Part shown: positions 22,366 to 34,660 of the stretch, in pieces
How the letters are laid out: the number at the start of each line of letters is the position of its first letter
Numbering within the stretch: the first letter of the stretch is position 1
Translations under genes and position numbers: made by a program
Notes under the pieces: generated by a model
Seen by the model: only the letters and a program-made list of their open reading frames with translations
What the model was told of the DNA's origin: nothing
Database searches by the model: none
Origin: Klebsormidium nitens
Lineage: Eukaryota; Streptophyta; Klebsormidiophyceae; Klebsormidiales; Klebsormidiaceae
NCBI GenBank assembly: GCA_000708835.1
Contig: DF236957.1
Span: 248,001 to 312,000, forward strand
Length of the DNA: 64,000 bases
Reading direction: 5' to 3'

Positions 22366-24545
22366 CTGGTGGAGTTTTGTGTTTCAAAAACTGCTCATTT
22401 GAAGGATGAGGAGTGAAGTCCGCTGATTTCTTGATATGTACAGAGCTTTCTATGGTGCCCATCCGGTGAACGGAGCGGTCAGCAACGCAATCCGGCGTCC
22501 AGACCGCACTTCAAGCTTCCATTGAAAGGGCGCCGTTTCGCCTGAGTGGACCTGCATTTGTCCCCGGGCAAAGGTAGCAGCTCCGCTCCGAACTTGAAAT
22601 CTGTATGTCAAAATGGACTAATCGGCTGCTTCAAGCCGCTGAGTGGAGTAGCTTGCTGTGTTTGCATCCGAATTTCATTTGAACCATATCACAAGTTTAT
22701 AAATAAGCTCCCTCGGTTACGTGTACTCTAAAGCACAATATATTTTTTGCAAGCCCCGACTACCGTTTGTCTCCTGGCAATGATTGATAGGACGTTGTAC
22801 CCTTTCTGAGCGCCAATGGATCGCTCAATGGAAGTCATACTCCAAATCGGAGCCGTTCCCTGCTTTCTCTTATGACCGTTTCTCCGCAAGCCCACCCTAA
22901 AGTCTCAAGCCGCCCTTACGTTTCTCTTCTAGTTTGGTTCAATGTTATTTACAAAGTAAGATTGGCTATTCTAGATCTGTAAAGCATCATCCGTCAATCA
23001 CGCTCTTTTTTGATTCCTTGCCTTTTCGGTTGGATTGTGCTCGTACCAGCTTCTCGAGAGTCCTGTCACGAGTGGAAGGTCGCTAAAACTCTGATTGAGA
23101 AAGAAGCGCCCCGGCTGAAACTTCACAGACGTAACTTATCCAAACGCGCGCGCCGGTGCGCGCCGGTCTCCATGGCGTACGAGCAACGCCTCTTGATTAT
23201 CCGTTCTGCTTTCAGAATTGATGGGGCAACCCCAGGGCTTGCTCATATTTGGGAAAGGCTGTGATGCCGCGTTACTTGAGCGCCACCCTGCTCACCAGGA
23301 TGTAGACCTCATTTCTGAACGCCGATCTTACAACCTTCCAACAACTCGGTTTGACAGTGCTTGGCGGCATCCTCCGTCACATTTTGCCCGATCCAAATCC
23401 GAGTCTAGGGCACCACAACAATTCCCAGTAATTAAAAAAATCCACCCCGATAACAGAGGCGCTCACGAGAAAGGAGTCGCGCATCTGACAACTGCCTAGG
23501 GTGGTCGTTAGTCAACACCTTGAACACGATGCTCCGAGCTAAGCCGACTCATGTGTACATACTTACGCGGCCAGGATCATGATCCTTGTCTGCTTGGGTA
23601 AGTCGCTTAAAGACGTTACAGACCAAGGGAAGCTGACGCCATTTTTATCGAGAACTCTTGACGCTATCACAAAGAAGCAGTGACTGAACGTGGGCAAACT
23701 TGTGCATGTCTTCATTTTATCGTTAATTTGCCCAGTGATTTGTTCGCACGTTGATTTGCATGAGCGTCCAACGTTAGGATCAGAGATCTTCTGATAGCGA
23801 CTTTCTCATGTAGTGCAAGCTGGGCCGGCTCACCATTTTTTCCTTGCGCGGCCAGGATGAGATCCGATCGTGGGCATGTTGCTCATAAGCTGTCTTGTAT
23901 TCTCCAGGTAACGCCGCTGTTCCATGATGTTGATCAAGTAGAAAGAAACAGTGACTAAACGTGGATGTCAAATAATCTGTCTTAAGTCAATCATCGCGGG
24001 TCTTGCGCGCGGCTCTGTATGAGCTTGTAGCAGCTAGAATAGATGACGTTTTTTCCCTTTTCAGTACTATATCATTTATCCAGGTCGCATTAGGTCGCAT
24101 TAGGTCGCAAATCTTCTTACGCGCTGATCCGTGGCATTTTGCCCTTTGAATCATGAGGGTGAACAATTATGCGGCGTTTTCTTTTTGCTCCTCTTCTGAA
24201 TGTCGCTCTCATCAGTGGACGCACAAGTCTCATTCCATGGCCTTCTTCTGACTTCATCCTGGATGATGATGCCCCTGCAAAAAATTCCTCTGTTAGATTT
24301 TCTCAAGAGTTTAGACGGTCGCAATAGTTAACGAGGCTCGGGCAATTGATTCACAAAACTAGGAAGCGAATCTGTAGAGCTGGCTTTGTGCGCTTCTTCC
24401 AACTTAACTTTCTTCCGTGACGGTCCGAACGGCTGAGCTGGATGCTTGCCGTAAGCACAGGTGTCGCATCACTATCTGCTATTGGCAATGATCGAACAAT
24501 CTCTTAGGCCACTACTAGTGCCTCAGCTTTCCGCCAGTAGGTCGT
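22366..24545. other. No gene seen; one core copy
   Basis: A hairpin core lies at 23,256-23,295 (GGCTGTGATGCCGC, TTGAGCGCCACCCTGCTCA). GCGCGGCCAGGATG-like strings occur near 23,570 and 23,847 and resemble the first block of family A. GGTCGCATTA is repeated in tandem near 24,084-24,110. No coding sequence is supportable. Confidence 0.45.
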
Positions 24546-24760
24546 CACGGAACCAAAGCAGGGAGACTCCTCTAAATGTTTGATGTGAGCAAGATCCACA
24601 CTGGATCACGGAGAAGCCCTTGTCTTGTTCCTCGTCTCTTGCTCAGTGACGGCTTTGATCAGAAACTGCTTCTGGGCACTCTTTCGTACCTTGCTGGTCA
24701 GATATGTCTCCATATCTGGAGCCAGACGCCGCTTTTTGGTCGATGGGGGTGACAATTTGT
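24546..24760 (+). repeat. Family B repeat, copy 2
   Basis: GTCACGGAACCAAAG, CGGAGAAGCCCTTGTC, CTCGTCTCTTGCTCAGTG, ACGGCTTTGA, GCTTCTGGGCACTC and GGAGCCAGACGCCGCTTT occur in order. Family A copy 2 starts about 820 bases downstream of the internal block. The same gap separates B and A at 33.9-34.7 kb. Confidence 0.65.
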
Positions 24761-25435
24761 TCACATCCTGGTTGAACAATATGAAGTTCCATATTCGAAA
24801 TCCTACGTGTTTCAATGCCGGAGGGGGGAGTGCTACTCTCTTGTCTTGGGCAAAAGGCTTTCTATGGCCCCTTTCCGGATGAACGGAGTGCAGTGATGCA
24901 GCGCTTTCCGTTGCGCATCACGCTTTGTTGCCTTACCCTGGTTTGAGCCCCAGAGAGTCGAACTTGGACGACCCAAATTGTTATCAGGTAATTTCGCAGT
25001 CAGGATTGGACTTGGGCGGTTGAGAACAGGCACTCGAGCCAGACAGTCTGAACAGTCCGCTGAATGTCTTCAGTGACTGACGGTCTACTTGATCGGGCCG
25101 CATCATGAGCAAACCACCGTGGATGATATCTCGAGCGCATTAGCCACCCTTTCAAGCTTGTTCGATTAAGTCTTCTTTCTGGCAGAGCTTCGGGCCAAAA
25201 TACATGCCGAACAGCGAAACAAACGGCATGCGCGCCCTGAAGTCGTACGCTGAAGACGCATCTTCTTAATGATGCGACCTTGGACTGTTATTCCGTCTTC
25301 TCCGACCAGTGCTGCTCTTTTGGCTTCTTCGAGCTAGAGCCTAGTGCACGTTCAACCGTGAAATTCGGTGCTACCTCATCAATGTTTATCAGGCGGCCAG
25401 TTAAGGCCCAGTATCTAACTTGATCTCCAGATAGT

Positions 25436-25862
25436 GGCCGCCGGGCTAGGATGCAGTTCGGTCCGGGCGCGAGGCTCCGGGTTGACGAAGAAAAGAACGT
25501 CACCAGAAGCCCCTCCTACACTGTTTGTCTGCCGTCCTATTCCGAGCTCTCGAACTGGTCGTTGGTGCGAACGCCAAGAAGTTTGGAGCGCATCTAAACA
25601 CTGACACGGTGCGGCCAAACATGCCGGCGCATGAGTACATATGCGGTCGCTCTGCGGAGATGGCGCTTGCTAGCGGAAGTAAAACCAATCAGAAGATGGG
25701 CAAGCTTTTGCTCAAGGGGGTTCGTGCTTTAGGAGCTGCTCATCATTGTGTGATCCTCGTCGAACGAACCCAACTCCGCGTTTCGTACTCATGATTGTGG
25801 ATATTCTCGCGATATTCCAAAAGAAGCCCGTTTGCAACTAACCGTTCAGGCCGCCAAACTAG
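25436..25862 (+). repeat. Family A repeat, copy 2
   Basis: Blocks: GGCCGCCGGGCTAGGATGCA; AACGTCACCAGAAGCCCCTC; the stem GGGCAAGCTTTTGCTCA at about 25,700; AAAAGAAGCCCG...GCAACT...CCGCCAAACT at the right end. The right-end block is shared with 28.1 kb (GAAGAAAGCCGTTGTGCAACT). Confidence 0.65.
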
Positions 25863-26013
25863 TTCTCACGGCGACACTTGATTTCGCGCTCAAAGGAACT
25901 CGAAACCTGCTCTGTATGATTGATATACCCTTACAACCGGAGACCGCGTATGTGACAAAGCATAGCGTGACAAGCAACGCTCTCCGGTAAGCGGTAGCTG
26001 GGGGCCAGCAGGG

Positions 26014-26372
26014 TAGCGGCAATGACGCGGAAGGTCGTTGACATGAGCGAACTCGTGAACGGCTCATGCCGCTTCTGACAGAAACACGTCGTGACGATAT
26101 GGAGCCGCTTACCCGCCTACGAATCATGCACAGAGGGTCTCAGTTGAGCAGTGAGGCATTGAGGCTTTGAGCATTGAGGCGGGTAGCCGCGGTTAGCGCC
26201 CGCGCGCGCAGCGCGCGCTGGCTAAGTGTCACGCATTGCATGACGGCAGGTTACGGCCGACTAGAGTCTGCGTCGGGCCACCATAGGTTTGGCGCGGCCG
26301 CGCGGCTGGCGGCGGCATGAGACGCGGCCGCTTGGGGCGCGCCCGCGCAGGCCTCCAACTCAGGGGCAACAA
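26014..26372 (+). repeat. Family C repeat with GC island, copy 3
   Basis: AGCGGCAATGACGCGGAAGG, TGACATGAGCGAACTCGTG, GGCTCATG and GGAGCCGCTTACC lead into a CpG-rich island with CCCGCGCGCGCAGCGCGCGC and two GCGGCCGC strings. The island lies about 580 bases after family A copy 2. Confidence 0.7.
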
Positions 26373-27004
26373 ATGACTCGTTACAGCAAAAACCGTCACA
26401 TGGGCTTTTGGCAGACTGTTGCATTGCATCGAAGCCAGCTAGTTACTCGTGGTTGTGAGGGCGCTTGCGAAACGAGCGTACCGTCAGCTCGTCGGCCCTG
26501 ATTGAAACTTGCGACTGTGCGGACGTCTTTTCCAACTTTTCACAAACCCGTTCAGTCCTTTCTTTTGTTCGTCGGTTACCTACAAAGGAGGCCTTTAAGG
26601 CACCAGTTCTATAGCCGGCCGCAGATTTATTACCAATTTCTCTTCGGGCCCTCTTCCCGTCTTGTGATGCAGTCGTGGTGAGCACATGATATACGTTGTG
26701 CCAGACGGTGTCCCCCGGGCGGGGTTGGCTTGGTGGTTAGGGTGGGTTCAATGGGGTGCGTAGCGCGTAGGTTTTTAGGTTAGGGTTTTTCGTTTGGTTG
26801 CTCGGGGTCTACTAATCTTAGGGCACAATGCTGCAAGGGCACACGAGAGTTGCCATTATTTTGCCACGGCGGAGTCCTAAGCCGATCTCAGCTTGGGCTC
26901 AATCAGGACGAAAAATATTGCGGCATTTTTAAAACGGATCCTTCTGTTGGTGATGATGATTGGATCCCCGGGCTAGTGGCTCAGGTCTGGTACGGTGTAA
27001 CTAT
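26373..27004. other. No gene seen
   Basis: A single telomere-like TTTAGG/TTAGGG patch lies near 26,775-26,790. I see nothing else. Confidence 0.4.
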
Positions 27005-27245
27005 TTTACGGAACCAACGCCCGTGAAACCCCGTTCTTAAGTCTTGAATCAAGCACAATGAACACACTCGGTTTTACCTGAAAAGGCTCTCGACTTCTTT
27101 CTCGCTTACTTCTCAGTGGAGGCTTTAAATTAAGTGGCTTCTGGCATACTTGCAAAAGGGTTGCTGCTTCGAGAGCACTCCAATGGTTGGAGACAGATGC
27201 CGCGTGTTTTAGTCCATGTGAAGCGGTCACGCTACGCGCCAAGAA
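27005..27245 (+). repeat. Family B repeat, copy 3
   Basis: TACGGAACCAACGCCCGTGA, GAAAAGGCTCTCGACTTCTT, CTCAGTGGAGGCTTTAAATT, GGCTTCTGGCA and AGACAGATGCCGCG follow the family B order. At 27,500-27,520 there is a second isolated ACGGAACCAAAGGCGCGAGA block. Confidence 0.6.
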
Positions 27246-27720
27246 GATCATGATTGAGTTGCAGACTGTATCAATTGAGGACTGGGCACTGCCCTCGTGA
27301 TCACAGGAAGTTGGTTTAAAGGAGGCTTAAGGAGAAAGCTTATATCAATCTTCTCACTCAACGCCTGTGATTTGCGTTTTTTCCAATACTACCTGGCCGA
27401 TAGCATCGTTGGAAGACTCTTGTCTTGGTGATGACGGATGTATCTTTGATCGAGCAAGTGGTTCAAGCCTTGATGTAAATGGTTTTGTTACGGAACCAAA
27501 GGCGCGAGACCCGCAGTCATATGTGACTAACAGTAATAGACAATATTATGATACGCATATTGGCTTCCTTCTTTTTTTCCCTTCATTAGAGTGCCCAAAC
27601 AATGTATAAAATCCGTTATTCCTATCGATTGACAACTTGTGTACGCCATCTGTTACAGTCAAGACTACCTTGAATGTGCCCTCACCCATTACTCATACTT
27701 CACAGTTCGTGCAGAATACT

Positions 27721-28136
27721 GCGACCGGGCCAGGATGCAATCGGTTCTGGACGGGGGCTTAGACACAAATGAGCAGCGCAACGTCATCAGAAGCCCCTCC
27801 GAGACTGCTTTCCATTCCCGGGCTTTCCTCCCGGCTACTCGCGGATTAGTCGAAGTGCAAAACTTTCTGAGCACTTTCAAACGCAGAAGCATGTGACGGA
27901 TGTGAATTTGTGTCGCTCCGCGAGGATGACGCTCGCTGGCGGCTATGAAGAGCTTTCTTGACGCGAGCAAGCTCTTGCTCAGGATGGGGTTTTCCACTGT
28001 GACTCAGACGCTGCTCAATGTTGGTTGTGTACTCGTCCCGCAAATAGCGCTTTTGCGGGCAGTTCTTCGTGGGCATTCTCGTGGACATTACGGAAGAAAG
28101 CCGTTGTGCAACTGTAAGGTCAAGCCGCCAAAGTGT
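27721..28136 (+). repeat. Family A repeat, copy 3 (best preserved)
   Basis: Blocks: CGACCGGGCCAGGATGCAAT; ACGTCATCAGAAGCCCCTCC; GGCGGCTATGAAGAGC with the stem GAGCAAG-CT-CTTGCTC at about 27,966-27,981; TTCTTCGTGGGC...ATTACGGAAGAAAGCCG; TGTGCAACTGTAAG...AAGCCGCCAAA. The core lies 216 bases after the first block; other copies show 229-245. No conserved reading frame runs through the copies. Confidence 0.75.
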
Positions 28137-29508
28137 GAATGGGGGCTCAAATTTGTTCGGGAGTAACAAAACTCTTGGAGGGAAGTCCTGCTCAACATCT
28201 TGGACGCGTCTCTAGGAGCCAAAGCAACGGACACGCCACCCGTTAGCCGAATCCCAAGCTCCGTCTGATCCGTCACTCGGTGCCAAGCTCATTGAAGTGA
28301 AAGTCAAACTTCCTGCCCAAAAGCTTAGAAACCAGTTCGAGAAGAAAAGTGAAGATGACAATCTTATGTTTGCCGTGCGTGTCTTTATCATTCTAGTATC
28401 TTCAAGCTTAGATACGCCGCGAGCTGGAACCGCCACAAAATTGGTAATCGCACAGAAAGGCTTGGCTGCTAACCAGGTTCGAGAACCAAACTTCAGTCTG
28501 GCACTTTGACCAATAACCGCGTTATAGCCATGTTTAAAACCTGGTAACTGCTCGAGTCTGGTCCTTGGACAGTCACGGTTAACCAGATTCGAAACAGCCC
28601 GTAACCGAATGTGGTTAACCGCCAAAAACTCCTGTGATATCGAGAGTTTATGATGAGCATGGTGTTTGAGCACGTCGTTCAGATGGGCACCGCTCATATA
28701 TCTTTTCTCGAATAAACACATGGTTATAAATACAAGAGTTCCATGCTTTCTGTTCTGCTGCTTAGTGGCGGCTATGAAGACTCTGAATGTTGGGCGAATG
28801 AACAAGGCATCTTGAAAAGCGCCCATCTGGTCCATGCAGAGACTTGACGCCTTTTGACTGGGCTTCCCAGGATTGAACGCTAAATTCGTTGCTTACCAAT
28901 CTAGAATCTGCAAGACCTACGCGCCTGAAAGAATGTGAAAAGAGACTGCTCCCGGCGGTAGTCTTTTTCAAAAGCCTTTCCATGATGTTCTTCGTTTTCA
29001 CCGACAGACTAATGAAACGCTACTCGGCGGCTATGATGCGACTCATCTTATCGCTTCCGACCCCATGCCACGTGACCTTGTAGGATTAGACTCTCCAACT
29101 CATTTTCATTTTATTCCTTAAAGTCCGTATAGCCCGTAGCTACTTGGAAGGAGCTACTTGGAAGGAGTTTCCGTACTAAGAGCCTTCATCAAGCCAACAT
29201 GCTGTCGTCGACGAACTCTGGATAATTACTCCATTGGCCAGGTAATAATCAGTAGTCTGCCTTGATTCTCTCCAGACCATCCAGTTGCAACCATCTGCTA
29301 CTTGTCCGAATCTTCCTCTGATTCCTCGTCCCAGAGGTCCTCGAGAGTTGAGCACACGCCAGATTGGAAAATACGGCATGAAAATATTCAGCCAAACTGC
29401 CCAAAGACAAAGACGGCTGAAAGTCTGCCAAGGAGCTGTTGTTGGAATCCACCCCTTCAACAGGTGCGAGTCTCCTGGCTTTAAGGTCAGGTAGACAAGT
29501 ACGTATAG
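28137..29508. other. No gene seen; 14-bp tandem
   Basis: CTACTTGGAAGGAG is perfectly duplicated at 29,140-29,167. The longest frame (about 207 codons, minus strand, 28.2-28.8 kb) shows no domain and is not conserved in any repeat copy. Confidence 0.45.
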
Positions 29509-29945
29509 CCGCCGGCTGGGATGAGTCTAATTGTCCGCGGCGCTAGTTCGATTGAAAGCCGGGCTCCCGAGAGTATTCAGAAGCCGTTTTTCGAACGTTT
29601 CCGAGTATAAGTGATATTTGCCGAGCAGCACACCGGATTTCTGATCGGTCGTTCGTCGGTGTGAATTCCGCGTACTGGAGCACTTCCGCAAGCAGAAAGT
29701 CGTAGGAAATGCGTGTTTATCTCCGTTGCTCGGCCTAGATTGCGCTCGCAAGCGGCTGTGAAGAGCTCTCCTACATGAGCAGCCCCTTGCTCAGCGAACT
29801 CTTCAGGATTCTATGACGCTGCACGCTGATCAACATTGTGTAGGACTGGTACTGACGCAATTGAGGCTTTGATGGCAATCAGCACTTCGCGGACTCTCAC
29901 ATGGATGTTACCGAAGGAAGCGGTTGAGGTGCAAGTAATAGGCCC
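29509..29945 (+). repeat. Family A repeat, copy 4
   Basis: Blocks: GCCGCCGGCTGGGATGAG; TATTCAGAAGCC; AGCGGCTGTGAAGAGCTCTC with GAGCAGCCCCTTGCTCAG at 29,751-29,794; GCACTTCGCGGACTCTCACA and TACCGAAGGAAGCGG. The core is 242 bases downstream of the first block. Confidence 0.7.
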
Positions 29946-31129
29946 CAGAAGTGTAAGCACACCGCGTCAGAGCCCATTCTCCAGAAACGAAACGTCTTTC
30001 TTTCTTCTCTACTAGCCAGCTTACTCTGCGAGTGCTTAATCGTGGCGTAGTTTTCCAGGAGGCGCTCAGCAGAGATTCCCGCTGCGAATCCCAAAATAAC
30101 ATTGTGTATATCTTACTAGTGTTGCGTCCAGAAAGGTACGTACCGATGTTGCCGAGCCGCTTACGGATGACAATCTTGATGAATCAACGGAGGGTATGAT
30201 TTGCTCGCCGGAAACTTTAGGAACCAGGTCCATGAAGACAAGCGGAGATGGTACTGGATTCAAGCATCTGATGTCTGTCGAATTGTCTTCACTTTCTCAG
30301 TGCCTTGGATTCTAGAGCTCTCCGAAAGGCTCGCAATTCTCGTAGTCGAGCGGTTAGGATGAGCCGGGTGTCTTGAAACGGCAGTCTCTCTGATAGGCAC
30401 TGCTTACAAGCCTTATCTCAGATGAGCACGTGGCTCACGAATAAGCCGAATCCCCATGCTTTCCCATTTGCTGCTTGTTGCCGGCTATGGCGGTTGTGGA
30501 TGTTGGGCCAGATATACAAAAGTGCCCAGCTTCGCCCCACGAAAACGGACGCCTTCTGACTGGGTTAATCTCAGTAATGAACGTCAAAGCTCTTGTTTAC
30601 TTTTAATCTCACGAGACTTATGCGTCTAAAGAGCTCTAAATGAAAGCGCTTTCGGCGGCCCAGTGAGAAGCCTTCACAAGGTTTCCTTTTGTTCAATGAC
30701 GCGATGCTGCGTGAGTTGGCGCCATGATGCATCCTTGGCAAGATTCTCGCTTCCGATTCCGACCAATATTGCTTGCAAAGCAGATCCTTCGCTTCAAAAT
30801 TTTTCAATTTGTCAAATTCAGGCATCCGGTTGTTTCGAATCAGCGCCCGAGCCTCTGAAGCTCTAGGCAAACCTGTTGCCCTCGCAATAATTCAGCGTTA
30901 AGCCCGGCTGCCCACTTCATTGCAAGCAGTCGGCCGTACTGTTCTGCAGAATTTTTTGCGCCGGGTACACATATCCACATTCGGCTCTGAGTTCCGAGGC
31001 GAGCACATGTTGATTGTAACTACGCCATTGCGAACGGTATCAAAACGTGATCAAGCTGCCCGACGACGAATTGGCTGAAGTCCGGAAGCTTTGTTTATTG
31101 AAAGCAGTTTTCTCCTAAAACGCTTATAT
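29946..31129. other. No gene seen; one core-like site
   Basis: GATGAGCACGTGGCTCAC at about 30,421 resembles the hairpin core. GCCGGCTATGGCGG follows at 30,480. Nothing coding is seen. Confidence 0.4.
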
Positions 31130-31585
31130 ATAATGAGGGCCAAACATCGACTGACTTGGGCGACCCTCGGGACACTGAGAACTGAGGGACGAGTTGGTCC
31201 AAAAGAAGGTCATCGGAAACGGTTTCCTGAGAATAACAAGTGGTAGCTGTAGGCAGTCTCCGAATATTCGATGGTCCTCGTCAGCGGCTTTAGTGCCTAA
31301 TATCTGAGCACTTACGAACGCCGACTAAAGCCAGATACGCCGCTTTTATCTTTACCGTCGCCGGGCTTACATAGGACTTACCAGCGGCTATGAAAAGCTC
31401 CGCTTTCAAATACGAGCATTCGTTGGCTCAATACATGGTGTCTCGGAGCGATGAAGCTGCTGATCCACGCCTTGTAGGACTCGTTATGTTTTCGGACTTT
31501 CCTTGCACTTCGTGCGTCGCAGACCCTCACATGGACGTTCATTTCCGAAAGAAGCCAAAAATTGGCAGTTGTACGTTTGAGCCGA
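31130..31585 (+). repeat. Family A repeat, copy 5
   Basis: The first blocks are eroded (AAAAGAAGGTCATCGGAAAC at about 31,200). The core is clear: CAGCGGCTATGAAAAGCTC with GAGCATTCGTTGGCTCA at 31,383-31,431. GCACTTCGTGCGTCGCAGAC and CACATGGACGTT...GAAAGAAGCC follow at the expected distance. Confidence 0.65.
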
Positions 31586-32021
31586 CACTGGCACGCGTTC
31601 CACACAAATGCTCTGGCTCAAATGTCATGTCTTTCTCCTTATACCTTCTAAGAATCCCGCTACTCTGCGACTGCTTATCCTCGGCTTTTCTTTCCAAATC
31701 GTCAGGCATTGACCGCGGTTTAAGATTCTCGCAGCTTTTTGTAGCACCCTCGTGGCGTTCTTCGATTTCGCCAGCGCAGCTGGTTTCCGAGAAAAGCTTC
31801 GTGCTCTTATCATGGTCAAGAACTGATTAGATTGTTACTTACCGTGACGGCGAGCGCTTGTGACCCAACAGATCCTTGGTCCTGTCAGTAACAATTTACG
31901 GCCTACACGACCCCCTGCTATCCCAACTATTCGAAGCTGCTTATTCTCGTACATCACTCGATGGATTCATAGGGGGTTCCCCTGCTTCAACACCCATGAT
32001 TTCTTGTCTTTCAGGATATAG

Positions 32022-32300
32022 GCAATGACGCGCGGGATTTTGGGCATGAGCAGACACACGAAACGCTCATTTTCATCTCGTAGATGACCGCACGTACCAA
32101 GAAGGAGCCGCTTACGAACGACAATCTCGCAAAACTGAGGGTGTCCGCACTGAGCGCATACGGGCGTCGACCAGCGTATCGTGTTGATCGCCAACAGACC
32201 TGCCGCCGGCCGCGCGGCCCGCCGCCCGCTTGGGGAGTGTGCGCGGCCGCGACTCGTGCGGCGCAGGAGACTGGCCTAGCGGGCCGCCAGCTGGGTGCCT
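32022..32300 (+). repeat. Family C repeat with GC island, copy 4
   Basis: AGGCAATGACGCGCGGGA, TTGGGCATGAGCAGACACAC, AACGCTCAT and AAGGAGCCGCTTACGAACGA lead into a CpG-rich island with GGCCGCGCGGCCCGCCGCCC and CGCGGCCGCG. It is followed by GTGCCTTTGACTTCT, shared with copy 5 (GTGCCTTTGACTCCT at 35,861). Confidence 0.7.
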
Positions 32301-32935
32301 TTGACTTCTATATAGAAGACACGGTGTGCATTCGGGCTGACGACAGGTTATAATTCTGTCGTCGAAGATTCCATCGACTACGTGTAAGCGCTCACAAAAC
32401 AAGTTCCGGCCGTTACCGTCCTTTAGGTCGGTCCTCACGTTCTGACTATATTGCCGCTTGCCGCGGTGCCATGACTCCTGACTTGAAGAGTCAATTGTCC
32501 GCTTAATCGTCAAATCATTCTTCACGAAGACGTTAAGACTAGTACTAGAAAATACTTTGTCAGCCCCCGAGCTAATTTTCCCCCAGTTTCAAGCCCTGCA
32601 GTCAAATCGTAGCTCAGTCGCGAACGCACATGACCCGAGCGAGGGCCAGCGAAGAGGTCCCGCTTTTCGACCGTTGCGACCTTTGAGCCGATTGCAGCGT
32701 CTTTCCGGGCTGCTGAAGAGTCCGCCGGCGGAAGTGCTTTTACGGAGCGGGAATTACAGCGCCCGGCGCGCGCGTAGGAAGCACGGACGCGCGCTCGGAT
32801 TGCCAGTGCGTTATGACCAAAACCGCCTGTGCGACTCTGAGGAACATGGCGCTTCGGGAGATCAAAAGTAAAAGTCTTCCACTGATATTCGTACGAACAT
32901 AAAGGTCTGCTTTTCTGGAAAAAATCCAACTGCAG

Positions 32936-33010
32936 GCACGGGGCGAAGAGGGAAAGTAGCGGCCGTGACGAAAAATAGTCCTGACGAGCAACCGTCTCCT
33001 CATGGAAGAC
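32936..33010 (+). repeat. Family C tail, copy 4
   Basis: GGGGCGAAGAG...GTAGCGGCCGTGACGAA...GAGCAACCGTCTCCTCA matches 36,557-36,630, in the same relative position behind its GC island. Confidence 0.6.
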
Positions 33011-33810
33011 GCCCCCTCCTTTTTCAACCAATGCCATATGCCCTTTCTATTGCCTCTGTGCCGCTAATTGTTTGCCGTTCACGTTTAAGCGTACAAAAAT
33101 CGAAGGACTGTACGAAGAAACGCGCAAAAGTCGAGACTACAATAGAGCTTGGTCAATGTCTAGTGCAGAAATCTGGCGTTCGTTTGACACACTGTTTCTG
33201 GGCTGACCGGCCTAGTTCTCTAACCTTTCTGGCTGTTGGAAGCTTCATCTTTGATAGGACTCGATTTTCAGCGCAGTACGTGCCGAATCTTCACTTCCCG
33301 GCTCGTTCGGGTACCCTTCACTCAGATGCACGCTCCCCTCTGCCTTGCAAAATAAAACTGAGGAGTCGAAAAACACGGAGCGGTGTGGGAAGCCCTGTAA
33401 TTGAATGTTCACATTCAACTTGAGCAGCAATATAGTTAAGTGACGTCTCGCTCGATAGCCCTTGTCTGCCCTCTCCACCATATTTGCTCTAAACAACAAG
33501 TCGAGGCCAGCCGACTACGTTCGAAGAGACCATTACGATAGAAAAGGGGCTTACGAAAGTAGAGTCCAGCATCTGACGTCCGCCCAACGTGTCATAATAT
33601 CTGACCTCGGATCTTATCCTTGTTCCAAGCTGGACCGACTCATAAAAATACTAATGTTTGGGGGGATGGCTTTATACTGGAAGAAAACCAGCGTGCTCTT
33701 GCTATCACCCTTTATTTGCGTACGTAATAGCATCTTCAAAGAGCCTTGCTCTTTCGATAACGTACATATTCTTGGCCGGCAAGTAGCTCAGGTCTCATCT
33801 GGAGAAGCGT
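33011..33810. other. No gene seen
   Basis: Only short chance frames occur. Confidence 0.4.
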
Positions 33811-34060
33811 CACGGAACGTACGCCGCGAGACCCGCCGTGAGGTTGATTCTTACACAACCATAACATGCTTCACGGAAAGGCTCTCGCCTTCTTTCTCGT
33901 CTCCTTGTCAGTGGCGGCCTTGAAGAATGTCGCTTTTGGGCACACTCCCAGGGTATTATTGCCCAGATGTGTTTGTTTATTGTCTGGAATCAGATGCCGC
34001 TTTCCGGACTTGGGTCATTTGACGAGGTCATGCTATGCGCCCAAAACCTGGATGAGCTGC
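33811..34060 (+). repeat. Family B repeat, copy 4
   Basis: GTCACGGAACGTACGCCGCG, CACGGAAAGGCTCTCGCCTT, CTTTCTCGTCTCC, TCAGTGGCGGCCTTGAAGAA, TGTCGCTTTTGGGCACACTC and AATCAGATGCCGCTTTCCGG. This is the clearest family B copy. Further similarity to the 24.6-kb copy continues downstream (GAGCCAGACAGTC at 34,302 and 25,035). Confidence 0.7.
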
Positions 34061-34660
34061 AAGTTTCAAAACTTTGCGCATATGAGAGAAGCACAAAGAG
34101 TTACTGCAGCTGGCTTGCTGATAAGTAGGATGCCTTCCGGAGTGAGCAAAGCGACGCAGCACCACTTGGCGGCCATAAGGCTCATCATGCAGCATCTAAT
34201 CGAGATCCCGTTTTCCTCTCGGTTCTATAATCAGCGACCACAATGTCTTGAGTCAGATAATTACTGCACAAATATGCTTGGGGCTGTTTGTAAGGCGCTG
34301 GAGCCAGACAGTCCGGTAAGTTATTCATAAATGATGGTCTACCTCAGTCTTTGTCAACCAAAAGGCGGGCTACTGTGCACAATACTTCAACCGTTAGCAA
34401 ATCTTCCGGGTTTGCTTGATGTAAGTTTGTTGGCACTGGTTTTCAATCGGGGCACTTGCCGAACAGCGTTGCTAGAAGCATGCCAACCTGTCACTAAGTC
34501 ATTTGGAACTGCGAAGCTTTGACTCCTGTTTAAGTTTTTCAAGTTTGATTGATGCTACTCTTCATTACTTTCAAAGGGCTGTAAATTATCTCAAACCCTG
34601 GTGGTGATTTTCGTCTTCCGGGATGGGCCGACCGACTCGAAGTACTGTCTCTGATAGCGC

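Noticed and set aside
26770-26792. Telomere-like repeat
   Set aside because: Only one or two degenerate TTTAGG units occur, which is expected by chance.
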